Shown piece by piece: positions 45,530-57,895 of a stretch of 64,000 nucleotides of DNA (positions are counted from its first letter, which is position 1; the number at the start of each line of letters is the position of its first letter). This DNA is from Erpobdella octoculata (taxonomy: Eukaryota; Annelida; Clitellata; Hirudinida; Erpobdellidae). The position numbers and the translations under genes were made by a program. A model generated the notes under the pieces. The model did no database searches and had not been told where the DNA came from. It worked only from the letters and a program-made list of their open reading frames with translations. The stretch lies in assembly GCA_963978895.1 (NCBI GenBank), contig OZ022247.1, positions 18,092,137-18,156,136 of the forward strand. Direction: 5' to 3'.

Positions 45530-46319
45530 GTTCTTATGTAAGTGTAAGCCTCATATATATCAATGGTAAGCTTAATGCCCATCTCCCACGGTTGGCTATT
45601 ATATTGGCTAATTGAGCAGATTATATTTAAAGAAATAAGTATATCGGGTTAAAATAATATTGATAGTAGTTACATAAATGAAAGCGAATTTTTTTTTAAA
45701 TATACGTTTTTTATTGTATGTAGAACAAAATTATTACAAAATAACGTTTTAACCTTTTACTTCCATTTTTTACCTTGTGTTTGAAGTTTAACGGTCACTC
45801 AATATACAAATTTGAACCGACTTTTTACTGTTTCTCCATAAATATCTATATATATATTTATATACATATATGTCACGCAAGCGCATTAGCTACATTCGAG
45901 AACTTAGAATATTCGCCGTCGATGTTTTGTGCACGCAGCTTCCTTCTGTGCGCGAGGTCTTTTGGTTCGTGGCGTGATTTGTTTAGATATATTTATTGCT
46001 AAAATCAATCGAGGGTGTATAGCTTCTGAGAAATATTTTATCTTGTTGAGGTTAGAACCTCATTGTTTTGAATGTTCACTTTTTGGAATTTTAGCTGTTT
46101 AAAATTTTAAACTAATTCAAAGCTGGAGTGGCTACATAGGCATATATATATATATAAAAGACTGAGTCAAAATGGCCGAACATTTCTAGATCGGTTGTGA
46201 TCGATCGAAACGTATGCACTGATAAGACCCGGTACAAGCTATGATTTGTGCATTGCTTGTTAACTTTTTTATATAATTTTGGTTACTTAATAATAGTCGT
46301 AATTTTTTGTGTGTTTCAG
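45530..46319 (+). promoter_or_regulatory. Presumed TOP1 upstream region
   Basis: No gene recognised. The sequence around 45880-45970 is locally richer in GC and CpG (GCGCATTAGCTAC, GCGCGAGGTC) than its surroundings and would fit a promoter or 5' UTR exon of TOP1. This is inferred from position and composition only. Confidence 0.3.
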
Positions 46320-46346
46320 CTCAGAAAGTGATAAGGATGAATTCAG
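46320..46346 (+). CDS. TOP1: Candidate first coding exon of TOP1
   Basis: Preceded by TTTTTTGTGTGTTTCAG and followed by GTTGGT. It holds an ATG at 46337 in good context (A at -3) and 10 coding bases that join in phase with the next exon at 48452 (acceptor TTTCAAAAG), giving MNSDNQHLNG; the vertebrate protein starts similarly with MSGDHLHND. If the alternative ATG at 48439 is used instead, the protein begins [11 protein letters not shown]. Confidence 0.55.
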
Positions 46347-49300
46347 GTTGGTGTTTAGATACTGATATTTTATGAACCAAATACATCCCAATAATTTAAG
46401 TAATTGCACGAAATTTTATAACACTATAATCCACCTGTTGAAGATAAAAAAACAAGCTTAACAACATGTTTAATCAGTTACTTCTATAATACTTATTAAA
46501 AGTTTTTATTTTCATTCATGCCTAGCCACAATAGTTAATGTTGATTTGGCAATCGGTAATCTCTTAGTATAGCGTCCTGATCAATTTCGAATTAACTGGT
46601 ATTTTTGTGTAAATATCAGCAAGAACTCATTAAAAGACTAATGTGAACCAAAAAAGAATTATATGAAAATAAAAATATTTATTAGAAATTAAGTACAAAT
46701 AAACATTTTAAATTTAAAACTATTACATTAAATATTTTTTTATTAAAGTCTAGGCGTTCTGTCAACCCCTCCACGTTGCAATGCTTATTTGCAGTAGTGA
46801 AAATAGAATGAAATATTTGTTTAACTCATTTTTAAATATTTATAATTTATTGAAACTTCCCTAAAAAATGTATTCTTATCTTTCCGCTCCAATTTTTTTA
46901 GATTTTCAAAAACTCAGCTGCTAAGTATTTTTGTGCAAAGGAGCATTCTTTTTATTGCACTTGATAATTATTCGTTTGCTGATTTTATGAACATGGTTAT
47001 TCCTTGATTTTGATATCGAAATCAACCCAGGAGATTACTGGGTAATATCTAGTTACTGCGTTAATAAAATCTGTAACAGAACAATAATATGATCTTTCTC
47101 AAAAATACTTCGCAGCTAAGTGCTGGTCGACGGAGTGATACAGTTATAAAAAGTATTTGATGAAAAGTAAGGATAAATTATTAAAGAAATAAATATAAAT
47201 TTAATAATATTATTTTTAAAATTTAATTTAATAAATAAAATTGTTGATATTTAGCATAGGTCTAGTTTTTTTTTAAATCTCAAAAATGTTTAATTTTAGA
47301 AAAAATCAGATCTGGTAGTGGAAAATAATCTCTGTTAAAAATAAATTTATTTCTGATAAGAATAAATTTTGCATTGAAATTATAATGAGTTAGAAATATT
47401 TCAAAAATCAATCAAACGATTATTTTGTTTTGTTTTTATCACAGCATATAAGCATTGCTGCCTTTTAGTAAACTGCATTTCTACCTGGAGTGGTTGATGG
47501 ACCTCCTACATTTCAATGAAAAAAATTATTCAACTATTTTCAGTTTAACATTTTTATTTCTTTTTAATTTTTAATAAATATTGTTCCCAGCTGCAAAGCA
47601 AACTGAGTGACATGTTTAACGTGACTCTAGTCCTAGGCCACAAATCACTTGTTTAACTTTACTCACTTGTGGGCCCATTTTACAGAAAAACCAGAGGCAG
47701 CCATTTATAGGTGCCTACCCACATCTCTTGCAAACGCTGGTCACGACGGTGGCATTCAAACCACCGACTTTAAGGTATACAGATGAATATCTTACAGCTA
47801 TAACACCAGTGCCCGCCAGCCAGTTGCATGGTGTAATCTGGTGTTTTTAGGCTAACCACTTGTCACTCCAAACTGTCAGTTTTTTATTACTTGGTAGAAT
47901 GTGCTGCTGTACTATTGGTAAAAGTACCATGAGGTATCTGTGCTACTTCCACATTAAATGGATTGTCTGTACGCTGGTCTACTGGCCTGATCACTGGTTT
48001 TTTGCTTTTTGAGACAGCTTTTATTCACCTGGACAGTATGTCTAGCATTCCTCGATCATCTGCTCAGTGAAAGTTGTATTAGTCACAAAGTTGTACTAGT
48101 CACAAACATTCTGATAGGAGGTAATAAGAGATATCATTGTCACAGTTTGCTGACTCAAGTTGTTGTCAGTATACACAGTGATCATTCAACTGACTAAAAA
48201 TTTTGAATCATTTCAATAATTCAATAATAATTCATTTGCTGGCAGTTGGCCACACAACATAAATGCCAAAGCACATGTTCACCATCTTACATAATGTACA
48301 CTTAACTTCAACTAGGTTAAAAAAATCTTGAGTGGTAGGCTCAAGAAAGATTTCAGATACATGACAGGTGCCAGTTTTAAATTTTATGTGGGCCACATGT
48401 TGCTCACATCTGTTTTATAGTCTTATTAATGGTTTCTGATGATTTCAAAAGACAATCAACATCTGAATGGTCTAGGATCATCGTCAGGAAAACAGCATGA
48501 GAAAATGAGTACTCAACAACAGAATGGCTACAGCAAAAATTTGTCACCAGGAAGCAGCAGTGGTAACAAAGTCAAAGCAATAAAGTTGGGCTCACCAGAT
48601 GAGCCAAAGTCTTCAAGTGCTTTGTCATTTGCTGAAGTATTAGCAAAGTCATCAAGTGCTACTAGGACAAAGCACCACTTGAAAAAAGAAGTGAAACAAG
48701 AACCTCTGACACCTATGAAAAAATCCCTTAGCAGTGACAGTGAAAACCAATCGGTAGGAAATTGTTTTTTAGTGTTAGTGCTTCCAGTTATTATTATTGC
48801 TATTATTTCTCAGTATTCAAGAGATAGAGGAGAAGGAAATAGATCAATGAACAATGGTGATGATGTTGATGAAGATGACATTCCACTTGTTAGTAGCTTT
48901 GCTTAATTGATCGTTGATAGGTAGAGACTGTATTGCTCATAATAAGTGATGCAATTTTTATATTTCAGACTGAACGAATGGCTAAGCAGGTCAAACAAGA
49001 ACCAACGAGCCAACCAGAGTCAAAGCACAAAACAAAAAAACGAAAAGCTGAAGAAGAATCAGACGGCCACGATAATGAAGATGATGTGCCTCTGGCAGAA
49101 AGGTCAAAAAAGTCAAAAAAGAATAAGTCTGATCCAGATAGTGCCAGAAAAAGAAAGCATGAAGATGACGATGCAAAGGTTTCTATAACTTATAAAAGTG
49201 ATATTATAATTAGAAATTGAATTATTCATTGTAATTATTTTTCACTTTAGTCAAAACCAAAAGAAAAAAAAGTCAAAACAGAGCCAGATTCATCACCTAA

Positions 49301-52300
49301 AAAGGGTGGCAGGAAGTCCAAAGAGAACTCTAATGAAGAAGAAACCAAGTGGAAATGGCAAGTAAATTTTATCAGCATCGAATTATAAAAAAAATGATTG
49401 GATCGTTTGTGACTTCATGGTTATTTAAGATTTATTATGGTCTGAAGTTTCTCTATTATTTGATGTGTTCTTGAATAAGTGTGCTTATTGTTTACTGTAT
49501 TTTTGGTATCTGTCGTAGGTGGGAAGAACAGAAGAAAGATGAAGGTGTGAAGTGGAAAACGTTAGAACACAAAGGACCTGTATTTGCACCCCTATATGAA
49601 AGATTACCTGCATCTGTTCATTTTTACTATGAGGGAAAACACATCGTATTGTCAGACGAGGCAGAAGAAGTGGCTGGTTTTTATGCTCGAATGCTTGACC
49701 ACGACTACACCACGAGGGATCTCTTTAATAAGAACTTTTTCAAAGACTGGAGGAAGGTATTTGAATTTTTAATTGTCAAACTATATGACTTACAAACATC
49801 ATTGCATTGATTCATGCAGCAAAATTATGTAACTCTACTTTTTTATTATAAATAGGCGTGCAATTCATTGGTAGGTAATTATTAGGGATTCACAATTAAA
49901 CAAGAATTAATTTTTTTCACCGTCTATGTTTTTGGGGTTTAAATGTCATTTAGTTCAGTTTTAGACTTGTCTTTAACTTAATCTCAGGTGATGAATAGTG
50001 AAGAGAAAAATCTGATAACAGACCTGAAGAAATGTAATTTCAAAGAGATGTATGATTACTTCAAAATAAAAACTGAAGAAAGGAAAAATATGACAAAAGA
50101 AGAAAAACATGTGAGTCGATGAATAAGTTTTGCACTTGATTATATTTATTTGGTTTTTAACTGTTTCTGGCCTAGTGGTCATCCATTGTGATTTCTGGTG
50201 ATTTTTAGTAGCTTAATTAGTAAAAACAAATGCATATAGAGTGTTGATACAGTGCTGTTAAGACAGCATGATGCTATATTCTCAAACTGATTATCTATAC
50301 ATTTTTTCACCAAGACTTTTAATATATTTTGTTTTGATCAGTTTTTAATTTGATTTGGTTGATTAAATAAGATAAATCTTTATGGTCGGTTGGGCTTTAA
50401 AAAGTACAACTTTCTCTTAATTGACTGCTTTTTATAAGTTTGTGACATTTGGATAAGATTGAGGTTTCAATCATTATGATGTGCATGTAAGGGACTTCCT
50501 ATAATTACTTTTGTATAAGAAACTTATTTTTTCATCAAGTATATGAGCTTTTCAGAGTGGCTAGCTTGACCAATGGTAATCACATTTATAATAAGACCTG
50601 CTCAACTGATTGTTCTTTTACTATTCATGATGAAAGGAGAAGCAACCCAGAATTTTCATGGAAGATTGAGAATGTACTTTGATTTCCAATATTCTATCTT
50701 AATGAATAAGATATTTAGGACACGCTTAGTCTAAGTATTTAGCTCACAAATACAAATCATGTTTTGTTCAATATTAAAAGTGGCTCAGCGAATGTAACAC
50801 TGACTGAGTTCAAGCAAGCACACACAATTATTGTAGTCATTTCACCCCTTCAATATTTTGTTTATTGTAAAAGGAATTGAAGAAAGCTAATGAAAAGACT
50901 GTGAGTGAATATGGGTTCTGCATCGTAGATGGGCATAAACAAAAAATTGGAAATTTCAAGATAGAACCACCAGGTCTGTTCAGAGGTAGAGGAGATCACC
51001 CGAAACAAGGTATGCTGAAGAGACGGGTTCGGCCAGAAGATGTCATTATTAATTGTAGCAAGTAGGTTTTTTAATTAAACTAAATTTTTAAACTTTAGTA
51101 ATATGAATAATAATTGATTTCAAACTTTAAGAGGGCCAAATGTTCCATCTCCTCCACCTGGGCACAAATGGAAAGAAGTAAGACACGACAACACAGTCAC
51201 ATGGTTGGCATCCTGGTCAGAAAACATCCAGGGATCAATAAAATATGTCATGTTGAATGCTGCCTCAAGACTCAAAGGTGAAAAAGATTGGATGAAATAT
51301 GAAACCGCAAGAAAACTCCACAAACACATTGACAAAATCAGAGCCAATTACTATGAGGACTTCAAATGCAAAGAGATGAAAATCAGACAGAGGGCTACTG
51401 CACTTTATTTCATTGATAAAGTATGAAGAATTTTTGCCTAATGATAATGATAATGAATCCGAGTTTTATTATATATTACGTTGGAAGGTTTTACAAATAT
51501 GAACATTTTGGTTTTAATTGGTATATTTAGCTAGCTCTAAGGGCAGGCAATGAAAAAGATGAAGATACAGCTGACACTGTTGGTTGTTGTTCTCTTCGTG
51601 TGGAGCACGTCAAATTACATGACCATCATGACGGAAAAGAACATGTAGTAGAATTCGATTTTCTCGGAAAAGATTCCATCAGGTACACGAATGCCGTTGC
51701 TGTTGAAAAGAGAGTTTTCAAGAATCTTCAGCTTTTTTTGGAAAACAAGCAACCAGGAGATGATCTCTTTGATAGGCTTAATGTGAGTTTATATACAGAT
51801 ATAATTGTGTTCGTTATTGCTAGAAATTTGATTGTAGTTTATTACATTAAATATTGTCTTAAAGCACTATTATATGAATTTTTTTTATTTTTACATTCAT
51901 TTTTATGATAGATAATAATTGTATTTTAAAAAAATTGTTTATTCAGTAGCAAATTTTCATTTCATTTAAGAATAAGTAGAAGTGATGAATATTTTCACAA
52001 ATACATCTAATTCAGCTCAGAAACCTTTCTTCCTACATGTTTTATTTTATTTTATTTGAGTGACTTGTGACAGATGTTTTTCTTTATATAGACTACTATC
52101 TTAAACAAACATCTCCAAAGTTTGATGGATGGATTGTCAGCAAAAGTTTTCAGAACTTACAATGCCTCTAGAACTCTACAGGAACAGCTTGATGCTTTAA
52201 CCAATGGTTAGTGACATTATATAATTTCAGTTGCATTCACAGGACTAAACCCTAGGGTTAGCATACCTCGAAACCTTATCCCCTACCAGGACTACCTCTT

Positions 52301-54969
52301 TACCAAATTTTATGTAGATTCGTCCAGCAGTTTGAATGTTATAAGTGAACAAACAAACACCGATTTCACAGTTGTATTGGTCGTCTCGGGTAAATCGAGC
52401 CCTGTGCCTTGACAGCCTTTCTGTTTCCAAAACCACAAATAGTATAGAGACACTTGTTTTGATCCACGGACACTCGTTTTGATCCACAGACACTCGTTTT
52501 GATCCACATAAGTGTAGATATCGTCTAAGTTGTCTCACAGATACAGACATTAATCAATAAAAAAATGTACGTTTAGCAACATATAGCACATGGCTATAAC
52601 ATTATCAAAATTGTTATCCGGAAGTCTCATAAGACTTAATGATATGTGCTATTTAGCTATAATTTCGTACAAGCACATGTACATAGGCGTTTCTTCATTG
52701 TGACAAAAAATAACGTGATTTACCTTGAGAATTGAGTGTTAAACTTGAACTTCCTATGTAGGTGATGACCCTTTGCCTACGAAGCTTCTCTCCTACAACA
52801 GAGCAAATAGGCAGGTTGCTATCCTGTGTAACCATCAGAGAGCTGCACCAAAGAATTTTGAAAAGCAAATGGAAAATCTCCAAGCTAAAGTTTGTAGAAA
52901 TTACTCTGAATATCTGAGTGGGGTCAATACAGCCTAATTTTTTTTTATAATAGGTTGATGCAAAAAAGGTTCAGGTGAAAGCTGCCAAGAAAGAATTAAA
53001 AGATGCTAAAGCTGATTACAAGGCTAAGAAATCAGAAGCTGCTAAAATGTGGGTATTGTTAATAAAAAAAGCATAATTGATATAATGTTTAGAAAATTGA
53101 AAGTAGCACAGACAAGTTTCTTCTATTATTTGATGTTCTGTGGCTAATTATTGCAGTGCTATGGAGAAAAAGAAAAAGACCTATGATAAACTTGCAGACC
53201 AGTTGACCAAGCTAGAAGCCCAACAAACAGATAAGGTAATTTCGTGATTTTTAATCTTGCTTATGTGTAGACAGCTAGAGTCTCATTATGTAGTTGTCGA
53301 GGCTGGTGGTATGGCGATAAAGCTTTTGCCTGTAGGCATAAAGGTCGGCTGTTTGAATCCTACCGTGATGGGGGTTAGGTGCCAGAAATATGGCTGCTTC
53401 TGTATGAAAAATTACGGACCCGCAAGCGATAGATAACGGAGATGTAATAACGGTAAAAAAATTTCAAAACAGGTGATACCATATAAATACATCTGAAGCA
53501 TGAAAATTTAATTATTCCAAAAGGGTTTCTTAAAGCATAAGATAACCCACGTAATACAGTGTTTGTGCTTATTGTGTCAAAAACAGTTTGTATTTAAAGA
53601 AACGAACTATCAATTTCTAATTTATTTGAAGAAAGATATATTTAAAATTTATAATAAAAAATATGTTTTTTCCATATTTATCTGAAAGTTTCTTCTATTT
53701 TCAATCCTCACATACTTCACTTATTAAGTATTTAGAAGGCTGTGGTCAATGTTTTCATATTTTATAGATTTACTATTATCAAAAAAATTTTTGCAAAAAA
53801 GTTGCAGTCGATAAATTAAAAAAATTCAAGGGATTTTTAAAAGATTAAGTTTTTTATTATTTATTTGTTTTCAGGATGAAAACAAAGAAATTGCTCTGAG
53901 CACATCTAAACTAAATTATCTGGACCCAAGGATCAGCATTGCCTGGTACGTTTGACACAATTTGTTTCATGGTTTTAGGAATGTTATTTAATCTGCAAAT
54001 AAAATAGAAGAGTTGTAGCAGTTTGTACTTCACATACGTAGGAGCTTTGATAAATTAGACTCCTGTTGGGCCTTCTTGATAAGGATATTGTGCCAAACCT
54101 AGGGATGCCTTTAAAAACAGACTAAGTCTGGAATTTTGAGCCTTGGAAACAGCACAATTACAATCCTTTATGTTATCGATATTATTTTGATTTTATTTCT
54201 TGTTTTTATGATTTATTTGTAAAATGAAATTAAGGAATCACAATAGTTTCCTAGGCTGATTGTAGGTCTGATCTGCTTAATGTTTTGATTTTTCTGAACT
54301 TTCAAATACAACATATGCTTACTGCCATTTTATTTATAATCTGTTTAGAGATTTTGTTTTAAAAATTAATCACACGACTTAAAAGTCAGTTTTGGGCATA
54401 TAGCCTGAGAGCACTGTTATTATTTCATAATAAAAAAGTTATCTTTTCAAGAGTGAATCATGTTGTGCCGATCGTAATTTCTTAAGGGTGTTTCCTAAAC
54501 AATAAAGTATAAATCACATTGACTTTCTTTATGGTTTTCTACAGTCGAAATTGACATGCTCAGATAAGGATATTAATCAATAAGACAAACAAATTATAGT
54601 TTGCTAAGAATATGCAGTAGGCATCCTTTTTAAGCTTTTGTAGTTTTATGTTGTATGAGTGCAGCTTTTTATGTGAGTTGCAATTTGTTATGCAATTAAT
54701 ATGCATTTGTTATCTGTAGACCCAAGGTGTTTAAAATATTTATTTAAATTTCTTGTAAAACATTGAATTTTTTATAATTAATTTAAGCAATATGTTTATG
54801 TAGCAAATATGATTGTAAAATGATAATTGCAGTTTTTTAGAATTAAGATAATGTCTTTTTTTGCAGGTGCAAGAAGTGGAACATTCCTATTGAAAAGATC
54901 TATAACAAAACTCAAAGAGAGAAGTTTGCATGGGCCATTGATATGGCAGAGGCTGACTACCACTTTTAA
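46337..54969 (+). CDS. TOP1: DNA topoisomerase I (type IB), complete
   Basis: Nuclear enzyme relaxing supercoils by transient 3'-phosphotyrosyl nicks. Coding exons: 46337-46346, 48452-48753, 48814-48888, 48969-49178, 49251-49357, 49519-49756, 49988-50110, 50874-51061, 51132-51420, 51531-51782, 52092-52206, 52762-52889, 52954-53048, 53157-53235, 53875-53945, 54867-54969. Phases agree throughout, giving about 794 residues (human 765). Residues 1 to about 232 are charged, Lys-rich and disordered with several basic clusters (NLS); the conserved part starts at KWKWWEEQ. Catalytic residues: Arg518 (LALRAGNEK), Lys561 (GKDSIRY), Arg619 (VFRTYNAS), His661 (CNHQR), Tyr752 (KLNYLDPR); spacing Lys to Arg to His to Tyr is 58/42/91, as in human. 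A Lys-rich linker (about 680-740) separates core and C-terminal domain. The N-terminus is inferred; an alternative ATG is at 48439, in the intron. Intron 5 is probably GC-AG. Confidence 0.96.
46347..48451. other. TOP1 first intron
   Basis: AT-rich. It contains TTAGTATAGCGTCC at 46565, shared with 26637 inside the long-inverted-repeat element, so part of 46.55-47.4 kb may be a diverged transposon copy. A SINE lies at 47690-47825. No exon recognised. Confidence 0.4.
47690..47825 (-). mobile_element. tRNA-derived SINE, copy 1
   Basis: On the minus strand: CACTGGTGTTATAGCTGTA (A-box region), GGTGGTTTGAATGCCACC (B-box), then GTAGGCACCTATAAATGGCT and AAATGGGCCCACAAGTGAG. The same order of blocks occurs at 53295-53465. 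Confidence 0.7.
53295..53465 (+). mobile_element. tRNA-derived SINE, copy 2, in a TOP1 intron
   Basis: GCTGGTGGTATGGCGATAAA (A-box), GGCTGTTTGAATCCTA (B-box), GTTAGGTGCCAGAAATATGG and ACGGACCCGCAAGCGATAG. Same family as 47690-47825; a tRNA cloverleaf is not preserved. Confidence 0.75.
53950..54866. other. Last TOP1 intron
   Basis: AT-rich intron between the active-site Tyr exon and the last exon; nothing else recognised. Confidence 0.5.
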
Positions 54970-55950
54970 CTTGGACAATTTTATGTTAAATTTTTGAGTA
55001 AATTATTTCATCAGTCTCTTAAGTCATCATTTTGTTTGAATACTTCTTATGTTTTTAACCAGAGTCAATTTTTGTATAATCTTAAATTTGTTGGGCTAGT
55101 AGCTCTGAGCTCTTACAGTTTCATCAATATGTGATGGTTTCTTTATACTCTATATCTTGTTAATATTTTGTATAAAATGTTAAATTTTTGTCACTGTTTA
55201 AAAAAACTAACTTTTTCCATTTTCTGAATTAATATTCAACATCTTCATCTTTGTCTCAGCAGCCAGTGTGACTGACAATAATGATACATAAATATTAAAT
55301 ATAATTGTGTTGGTATGTTACTGAAATGAAAAAGTGAAACACCTATTGTCATGGTTATGAACTGTTTTACCACCGAAAATATTGATTTGACTTCTCATCT
55401 TATTTTTGCAGTCAACTGTATTGTTTTCCATTTTATTATGCTATTATTATTATTACTGAAAGCTGGTTCATCATAATGTAAATTGAATGTGTAGTATGAA
55501 ATAATGTTACTACTAATTTGTCATGGTAAAATAAAACTAAATTTTTGGGAATGATTAACCATCTTTAATCATATTCGATGACAGTAAATTTGCTTCTATG
55601 CAAATAGAGTGTGTACTTTTCAATCATATTTTTATAGTAAAATTAATCATACATTGGAGTTATGTCGTCGTGAAAAATTATATTGTGTTTTGTGGAAAGC
55701 TTGTGCATGAAATAGTTTGGTTTGTATCGTTTAATTTTGTTATTGGATCATGTACATACTCGTGTACAATCATATTTATGTCGTAGATTATTATTCTTAA
55801 TTATAAGATAGATGCTGTAAATAAAAAGTATCTCTATTTAAACGATTTTATGTTCACATTTCCTTTACATTTATTATATTTATGAGTGTTGATTTTATGT
55901 TTCTTGTGCATATTTTAGCTGGCGTTAAATTCATCTGTTATGACAGGTGT
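54970..55950 (+). other. TOP1 3' UTR and downstream DNA
   Basis: T-rich sequence with AATAAA-type signals at about 55527 and 55818 (TAAATAAAAAGTATC). The latter would give a 3' UTR of roughly 0.85 kb. No other gene. Confidence 0.45.
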
Positions 55951-55994
55951 CATATAATTAAAACTACATTATATATGAGTGTCACGTGAATAAA

Positions 55995-57110
55995 ACTACA
56001 TTATATATTATGACATGAGTGTAAGCGGCATTCGACGCCGTGAATCATCGTATCATAATTGATGTTCTACATTCATGAATCACTGTACTAGTTTCATTCA
56101 TATTTTGATGGTCGAGTTCAAGTATTAACATTGGTAATGACACGTCGTCCGTAATCCCATTGCTTGCTGGTGTTCACCAAGTTTCTGTTAAAGACTATTC
56201 GTTTGCTATGTTGAGGGAGGATGTGTAAGATACTTTTGAGCGTCTGTTCTCCTATGGCATGCAGGGTCGTCAAAGCGCGGAACCCCGTAACGAAAACGAT
56301 ATGGTCTCGAATTTACAAGACTGCAAGCTTGTGTGCTTCTAAACATCTTCCATTGAACTCCTAGAAGAGATACTTGGTGTGGATCTGTAGCCAGACTATG
56401 TTTGGTGGATCCTGTTGATAAATTGTTGATTCAGTTTGGATATGACATGCTTCGTAACCTGTGTCTTTGTTTTGTCTGTGCATGAAGATATAGGTGACCC
56501 AAGTAACAAAGACCTGTGTCTACTGCCTCCATCTGCGCTTGGTGTGGCGCAATCTCAGACGCGATGCACGTTGGTATCCGAAATTTCAAGGTTGGATTAA
56601 ATCAACTCTGATCTTGCCCATACACCGGCTTCGACGCTAGCGTCATTTCAGAGAATTTTAACTGCTGCAACTCGGCTTATTATTGGGCTCGAGACCACGT
56701 CACAGGCTCTCTGAACTTCACTGGCTGGCAATTGGCAATCTCAAAACGAATTAAATAAAAACTTAGTCTCCTTGTTCACTATCAACAGTCCTGCACTTTA
56801 GTACCTCACTAAGCTGGTCACTCCTGTGGCCAAAATTTACATCCCTACACGTTTTCTCAAAGGCTTAAATTGTCTGTCTGTCTATGCTCTGCAGGAAACC
56901 ATGATTTTTAGTCATTCCTCGAACAAGGCTGGTCTCTTCAGCTAAAACATTTTGTGTGACTGCATTGGAGGCCTCTGCAATAAGCTGCCTGTTGACCTAA
57001 AACTCACAACTGACACAAATCTGTTCAAAAAGAAACTCAAAACATTTTTCTTTACATCTGTCTACGATGAATTCTTGCAATAGTTCACAGTTGTGTCTTG
57101 ACATTTTGGC
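55995..57110 (+). pseudogene. Decayed L2-like LINE relic
   Basis: Broken plus-strand matches: AFDAVNHRIIIDVLH (RT block), LQRILTAATRLIIGLE then LAGNWQ, and NKLPVDLKLTTDTNLFKKKL followed by KTFFF (C-terminus). Many frame breaks. Flanked by similar direct repeats AATTAAAACTACATTAT at about 55958 (plus a further copy near 55988) and 57209. Confidence 0.7.
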
Positions 57111-57895
57111 TATTTATCACGAAATTCGGTTTTTTTTGTTTTTTTTCCAACAATTAAATTGCATTCTTTTATTGTAAAGTTGGTCTTTGTTGTAAGTGAC
57201 ACTAAAATAATTAAAACTACATTATTTATTATGATATGAGTGTCATAAATATAACAGCCTGTTGGTTAAACAAAAACATTTTTGTCCAAAAATAAAATTT
57301 GACCAATCTGGTAGCTCAGAATTTGTATGACCTTTTATCTGTGTCTGATGTTAATTTTTTAAGTTTAGGTATAAGCATCGAAATAATTTTATGTTTTGCT
57401 TGTGTGATTTGATCTCTACTAGGTATATATGTAGGTGTAGCATTAAATTTTTTTTTAATTGCTCATTAGAAAGAAGGGGCCTAACCATAACCCTATCCCT
57501 TTAGAAAATATGTACATCTTTATCGATTGATCGAAGAATCAATTGTTTTGGCAAAACCGCCGGCTCAGTAGCAATTTTACCGCTTATTGCCCCGGCAAAC
57601 CGCGCCTACTGCCTTGGTAATAGTTATAACGTGTGTAATACTGTAATAGTTATAACGAAGATGGAACTCGGCGATGGAGCGATATAAATGAACATTTTTA
57701 TTTAGCAAATTTATTGGAGAGCAAGCGCCTTTGAATTTAAAAAAAGGAAAAGGCGCTTTATAAGTTTATTTGATTAATTAAGTGAAATGGATAGAAATTG
57801 CTTTATCGTTCGTATGCACTCCAAAACAAATGAAAAAAGAAAGGACATATTCAAAAATATTAATAATTTTTTAAATTTTTAATTATCTATATATA
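57111..57895. other. No gene; LINE/SINE-tail-like piece
   Basis: Near 57755 AAAAGGCGCTTTATAAGTTT resembles the tails of the LINEs in this window. At 57480 CTAACCATAACCCTATCCC occurs once. Otherwise nothing. Confidence 0.4.

Noticed and set aside
48439..48451. ATG at 48439 as TOP1 start
   Set aside because: Kept only as an alternative: weaker context, and it lies just before a usable acceptor that connects in phase to the upstream ATG at 46337.
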